Translations under genes and position numbers: made by a program
Assembly (NCBI GenBank): GCA_025450555.1
Contig: JANWHF010000179.1
Location: 1 to 8,149 of the forward strand
Reading direction: 5' to 3'
Source: Tepidisphaeraceae bacterium
GTDB lineage: Bacteria; Planctomycetota; Phycisphaerae; Tepidisphaerales; Tepidisphaeraceae
DNA length: 8,149 bases
Notes under the pieces: generated by a model
Told to the model about the DNA's origin: nothing
The model's input: the letters and a program-made list of their open reading frames with translations, nothing else
Databases searched by the model: none
Shown: one piece after another, positions 5,391 to 8,149 of the stretch
How positions within the stretch are numbered: position 1 is the stretch's first letter
Layout: the number at the start of each line of letters is the position of its first letter

Positions 5391-5543
5391 CTCCATTTCT
5401 CTCGCGGCCTGTCCCGGCCGCGGTCTTGCCCGCGTACTCCGCCGCGGGGGTTTTTACACAACTCGTTCGCGAACTCCGCCGCGAACACACAATTTTTTCG
5501 ATTCCGCCGCGGTCAAAGCCGCTTTGGGTCCGCACGCAGCTTT
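5391..5543 (-). promoter_or_regulatory. Multi-hairpin fliW leader with GGA motifs in the loops
   Basis: Read in the mRNA sense, four successive hairpins carry GGA in the loop. The first (5515-5543) has 8 pairs and loop GUGCGGACCCAAA. The second (5465-5486) is GUUCGCG/CGCGAAC with loop GCGGAGUU. The third (5429-5448) is CCCGCG/CGCGGG with loop GCGGAGUA. The fourth (5403-5422) is CGCGGCC/GGCCGCG with loop GGGACA. The fliW Shine-Dalgarno then lies in GAA-AUGGAG-UUC (5388-5399). A further unpaired GGA is at 5503-5505. This resembles the layout of Csr decoy RNAs or autoregulated leaders. The folds were made by eye in a GC-rich region. Confidence 0.6.
5438..5511 (-). repeat. Three direct copies of CGCGGCGGA in the fliW leader
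   Basis: On the - strand the 9-mer CGCGGCGGA occurs at 5503-5511, 5475-5483 and 5438-5446, at intervals of 28 and 37 bp. The last two copies are followed by GT and form the GGA loops of neighbouring hairpins. The copies also share nearby ACACAA text on the + strand (5455-5460 and 5487-5492), suggesting a duplicated module. Confidence 0.6.
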
Positions 5544-5554
5544 CGCCTGTTGCA

Positions 5555-5571
5555 CCGGCAACTTCTGCCGG
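5555..5571 (-). other. 6-bp hairpin near the start of the fliW leader
   Basis: In the mRNA sense CCGGCA pairs with UGCCGG around loop GAAGU, about 45 nt after the expected sigma-54 start site. It has no GGA in the loop. Confidence 0.4.
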
Positions 5572-5626
5572 CTGGGGGCGTTTTCTACGTAAATACTACA
5601 CTTACACTATACGCATCACACATCAC

Positions 5627-5642
5627 AGCAAGGACCGTGCCA
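5627..5642 (-). promoter_or_regulatory. Sigma-54 (RpoN) promoter for fliW-csrA
   Basis: On the - strand TGGCACGGTCCTTGCT matches the sigma-54 consensus TGGCACGRNNNTTGCW at every specified base with correct -24/-12 spacing. It begins at the base directly after the flgL TAG stop. Transcription should begin near 5616, giving a fliW leader of about 230 nt. Flagellar genes are often RpoN-dependent. The upstream activator site would have to lie inside flgL and was not identified. Confidence 0.82.
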
Positions 5643-7562
5643 CTACTGGAGAAAATCCAGCAGCGACTGATTCAAGCTTTTGCCGCTGGCCATGAGCGTG
5701 GCCTGCAGCGATGTCTGAAGCGTCTGAAATTTCGAGGCCGCCGACGCGAAGTCGGTATCGGTCAACTGCGAAAGCAGCGACTGCGTGGCGGTGTTTTCGT
5801 TTTGCATTTCTGATTGCCTGGACTGCATCTCCTGAACTTGCGCGCCGACCTGTCCGTGGATGCCGATCACGCGATTCTGATCGGCCGTCAATCCCTCGGC
5901 CGCATTGGTGATTCCGGTTGTGTCTCCGCTGTTGAGCGAGTTAATCAGGTCGTTCAAATGCGAGAAGATTCCATCCGCCGTAACCGGACTTGCATCTGCA
6001 CCGGTGATCGTGTTGCCGATCGCGGGTGTCGTGAGACCCAAATCGCCGGCGGCAGTTGAATTATTGATCTGCGTCACGGTCAGCGTTCCAGCTCCACCGG
6101 CCGAATCGGTCAGCACGATGCTGTTGCCGCTGGTTGAGAAGGAGGCATTCACGCCCACGCCGCCCGATGCGGTATTAATGTCGTTGATCACATCCTGAAC
6201 GGTCTTTGCGCCGGACAGCGCGACATTGAAGCTGGTGCCATCGGTCCGGGTGATTTGAAAATCTCCGCCGCTCGTGGCGATGTTCACACCTTTGCCATCA
6301 TTCAACTGTGAGAGCGGCGTTGTCGGGCTGAAACTGCGGAGGCCCAGGTCGGCGGCAGTGGTCCCGCCATTTTCCGCGATGGTTAATTGCGAGCCTTGCG
6401 TGGGATTGAGGATGTCGATTCCGGTGCCGGCCGCATTGATCTGCGCGGTGACGGATGTCCCGGAGCCGTTGATGGCATTGAGAAGATCCTGGACGTTGGT
6501 CGCGGAACCGAAGGTCACCACGGCGCTCTGTGCGCCATTGGTGATTTTGAGGCCGTGGGTCGTATCGATGCCCGCCCCACCGTTGAGAGCTGAGATGGGC
6601 GTTAAAGGTGTAACGCGCGGCTGCGTGGAACTTCCAACCAGTGGATTCCCCACTCCCGATCCGCCCGGATCCAGAATTCCCAGGTCCGCGGCGGTCGTTC
6701 CGGTTTTATCCTGGACGCTGATGTTGTCGCCGGCAGCGCCGGTGAGAGTTAATCCTTGACCCGTAATCGATGCGGTGATTCCACCGACGCCGGCTGCATT
6801 GATGGCGTTCACCACGTCGCCGATGGTGTCGGCGCCGGAGAGATCAACGGTCTTCGTGACGGTCCCGTTGCTCAAGACGATGCAGCCAGGCCGGACACCC
6901 GTGTTCGTGGCTCCGCCCAAATCGGAAATGCGCGTCAGTGCTGTCAGATTGGGTGACAGATTTACACTCCCCTGCACCCTGCTCGAGACGGCGCCGAAGA
7001 CCTGCGATCCATCGACCATGAACGCGAGATTCGTGCTCGGGTCATCGGTGTTGGCCAGAACAGTTGACGAGCCGACGAATTGCACGCCACCTGGCGTGGA
7101 GACGAAGGGCTGCGCATTGGATTTGTCGCCGCCGAAGATGTAGCTGCCGTTGAATTGCGTGTTAGCGATCGACAGTGCCTGGTGATAGAGCGTTTTGACG
7201 ACGGCGGCATTGGCCTGCCGTTGCTGCTGGGTCACGTCGGAGCCGACGCTGCTGGAGGCGATGTTCTGTGCTTGCTGAAGAAGATCGGTCAGATTGCCCA
7301 GCGTCGAGTCCACTTCGCTGAGCTGACTTTGTCCCGTCTGAAGATTGGTCAGATACCCCTGGCGAAGGTCGAGCGTCTTTTGAAGCTGGATCGCAACCGC
7401 AGCATTGCTCGGATTGTCGCTGGGCGCGTTGATGCTTTTGCCAGTCGAAAGCTGCTCTTCAACGGCCAGGAGCTGCGCCTGCGTGCTGTCAACCTGCGAT
7501 GCGGTGATCTGCCCTGAAAGCAGCAGTCCGACCCGCGCAATTGGAATGGATTGGATGCTCAT
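5643..7562 (-). CDS. flgL: Flagellar hook-associated protein 3 (FlgL), enlarged
   Basis: FlgL is the junction protein between FlgK and the flagellin filament. The 639-aa protein has the flagellin-like N-terminal helical region at about 1-145 (LLAVEEQLSTGKSINAPSDNPS, then NTQFNGSYIFGGDKS). The C-terminal helical region spans about 530-639 (SHLNDLINSLNSGD, MQNENTATQSLLSQLTDTDFASAASKFQTLQ). FlgL is typically 300-400 aa; the extra length comes from three tandem, diverged ~90-aa repeats at about 208-510. One cysteine (C227) is visible, unusual for an exported axial protein. ATG at 7562 is set by homology; the best ribosome site, AGGA at 7575-7578, is 12 nt away. It follows flgK by 50 bp, probably as one operon. 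Confidence 0.95.
   Translation of the reverse strand: MSIQSIPIARVGLLLSGQITASQVDSTQAQLLAVEEQLSTGKSINAPSDNPSNAAVAIQLQKTLDLRQGYLTNLQTGQSQLSEVDSTLGNLTDLLQQAQNIASSSVGSDVTQQQRQANAAVVKTLYHQALSIANTQFNGSYIFGGDKSNAQPFVSTPGGVQFVGSSTVLANTDDPSTNLAFMVDGSQVFGAVSSRVQGSVNLSPNLTALTRISDLGGATNTGVRPGCIVLSNGTVTKTVDLSGADTIGDVVNAINAAGVGGITASITGQGLTLTGAAGDNISVQDKTGTTAADLGILDPGGSGVGNPLVGSSTQPRVTPLTPISALNGGAGIDTTHGLKITNGAQSAVVTFGSATNVQDLLNAINGSGTSVTAQINAAGTGIDILNPTQGSQLTIAENGGTTAADLGLRSFSPTTPLSQLNDGKGVNIATSGGDFQITRTDGTSFNVALSGAKTVQDVINDINTASGGVGVNASFSTSGNSIVLTDSAGGAGTLTVTQINNSTAAGDLGLTTPAIGNTITGADASPVTADGIFSHLNDLINSLNSGDTTGITNAAEGLTADQNRVIGIHGQVGAQVQEMQSRQSEMQNENTATQSLLSQLTDTDFASAASKFQTLQTSLQATLMASGKSLNQSLLDFLQ
6033..6941 (-). 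repeat. Three tandem ~90-aa repeats inside flgL
   Basis: Repeat 1 covers residues ~208-296, repeat 2 ~319-408 and repeat 3 ~415-510. Each starts with a 'L..L..G.G' stretch (RISDLGGATNTGV, PISALNGGAGI, PLSQLNDGKGV). Each continues with a 'V.DVxNAIN' helix (TIGDVVNAIN, NVQDLLNAIN, TVQDVINDIN) and ends with AADLG or AGDLG. The pattern resembles flagellin-IN/hook-IN motifs and would form surface-exposed beta-rich modules. Confidence 0.85.
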
Positions 7563-7612
7563 GGCTTCACAGGTTCCTCGTCAGGCCGAACTTCATACGC
7601 AGACCTTCTCCA

Positions 7613-8149
7613 TTACATGTTGATCAACGTCTGCATCATCTGATCGATTGTGGTGATGAGCCGCGCGGCTCCCTGAAAGGCGCGTTGCTGCTGCATCAGA
7701 TTTACGGCTTCTTCATCCAGGCTGACGCCACTGGTTGAATCATGCTGGGCGCTCAGCGCGCTGAGCACTGCACTGGATGCTTGCGTATTGGTCTTGGCGT
7801 CGGAAACCTGGGTGGCAATTCCATTGACAATCGATTGATAGCTGTCATCCAGGCTGCTGCCATTCATGCTGGCAATCGGAGTCGATCCCAGCGAGGCAAT
7901 AGCCAAGGCATTGGTGTTGTCCGCGGCATCGCCGTTCTGCGCCGCCGCGAGCAATCCGGGCTGCGTTTGAAGGGCCAAGTTGACGGCAATGTTGGACGCA
8001 TCGTTGCCACTGAAGAAGGTGTTGATTCCGAGCGCCGCGACCACTCCGCTGCTGTCCTGGCTGAAACTGATTCCGCTGGCGCCATTCGCGGCGGCGACGG
8101 TGAGCTTGCCGCCGGTGATTGTCGCGCTGACGCCGGTAATCGCATTGAG
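7613..8149 (-). CDS. flgK: Flagellar hook-associated protein 1 (FlgK), C-terminal part
   Basis: This is the C-terminal 178 residues of FlgK, the hook-filament junction protein bound directly to the hook; the reading frame stays open to the window edge, so the 5' part is missing. The last ~40 residues carry the family signature SLDEEAVNLMQQQRAFQGAARLI...MMQTLINM, the C-terminal rod/hook-type helix. Upstream, LGINTFFSGNDASNIAV is the usual stretch before the C-terminal helical region. The part nearest the edge (ITGVSATITGGKLTVAA) looks like a beta-rich repeat module as in FlgL. A GTG at 8044 is internal, not a start. flgL follows 50 bp downstream. Confidence 0.95.
   Translation of the reverse strand, partial: LNAITGVSATITGGKLTVAAANGASGISFSQDSSGVVAALGINTFFSGNDASNIAVNLALQTQPGLLAAAQNGDAADNTNALAIASLGSTPIASMNGSSLDDSYQSIVNGIATQVSDAKTNTQASSAVLSALSAQHDSTSGVSLDEEAVNLMQQQRAFQGAARLITTIDQMMQTLINM

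Noticed and set aside
5385..5813. + strand open frames spanning the fliW-flgL gap
   Set aside because: Arg-rich shadows crossing the fliW leader and the 3' end of flgL; the region is better explained by the sigma-54 promoter and leader hairpins.
1..8149. CRISPR array, tRNA, rRNA, insertion sequence or phage genes
   Set aside because: No regularly spaced repeats, cloverleaf-like text, transposase or phage signature was seen on either strand.

Overview
The window looks like a chromosomal segment from a flagellated, GC-rich bacterium. The best guess is a member of the Planctomycetota. This rests on remembered family features of the flagellin (N-terminal SRINTNVSSL and DDPAGLIAS stretches, a GGGAMFQLG stretch before the C-terminal domain), the long repeat-bearing FlgL, and ScpA. 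It is an inference, not a database result. I see no phage, transposase, CRISPR, tRNA or rRNA.

The left part (about 1-2860) is on the + strand and holds four housekeeping or accessory genes: scpA (chromosome segregation, no scpB next to it), a RidA-family deaminase-like protein, a GNAT acetyltransferase of the amino-acid N-acetyltransferase type, and a stand-alone response-regulator receiver domain. The gap between scpA and the RidA gene is almost filled by a paired palindromic element resembling a REP/BIME unit. A second, unrelated hairpin lies after the RidA gene.

The right part (about 2898-8149) is on the - strand and is a flagellar block, read right to left: flgK (5' end cut by the window edge), flgL, fliW, csrA, fliC (flagellin). 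It converges on the receiver gene with a 40-bp gap. FlgK and FlgL form the hook-filament junction, and flagellin forms the filament. FliW and CsrA are the known partner-switch pair: CsrA represses flagellin translation, FliW sequesters CsrA, and flagellin competes for FliW.

The most interesting material is non-coding. A sequence matching the sigma-54 consensus at every specified base starts directly after the flgL stop codon and points at fliW. The roughly 230-nt fliW leader can be hand-folded into four successive hairpins that each carry GGA in the loop. The csrA leader has a 9-bp hairpin with an AUGGAU hexaloop. The flagellin ribosome-binding site sits in the loop of a 6-bp hairpin, UC-AUGGAG-GA, which fits the RsmE/CsrA consensus (A/U)CANGGANG(U/A). 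Together these suggest that CsrA controls the flagellin mRNA and also its own and FliW's mRNA in one compact circuit. All folds were done by eye and none was scored computationally.
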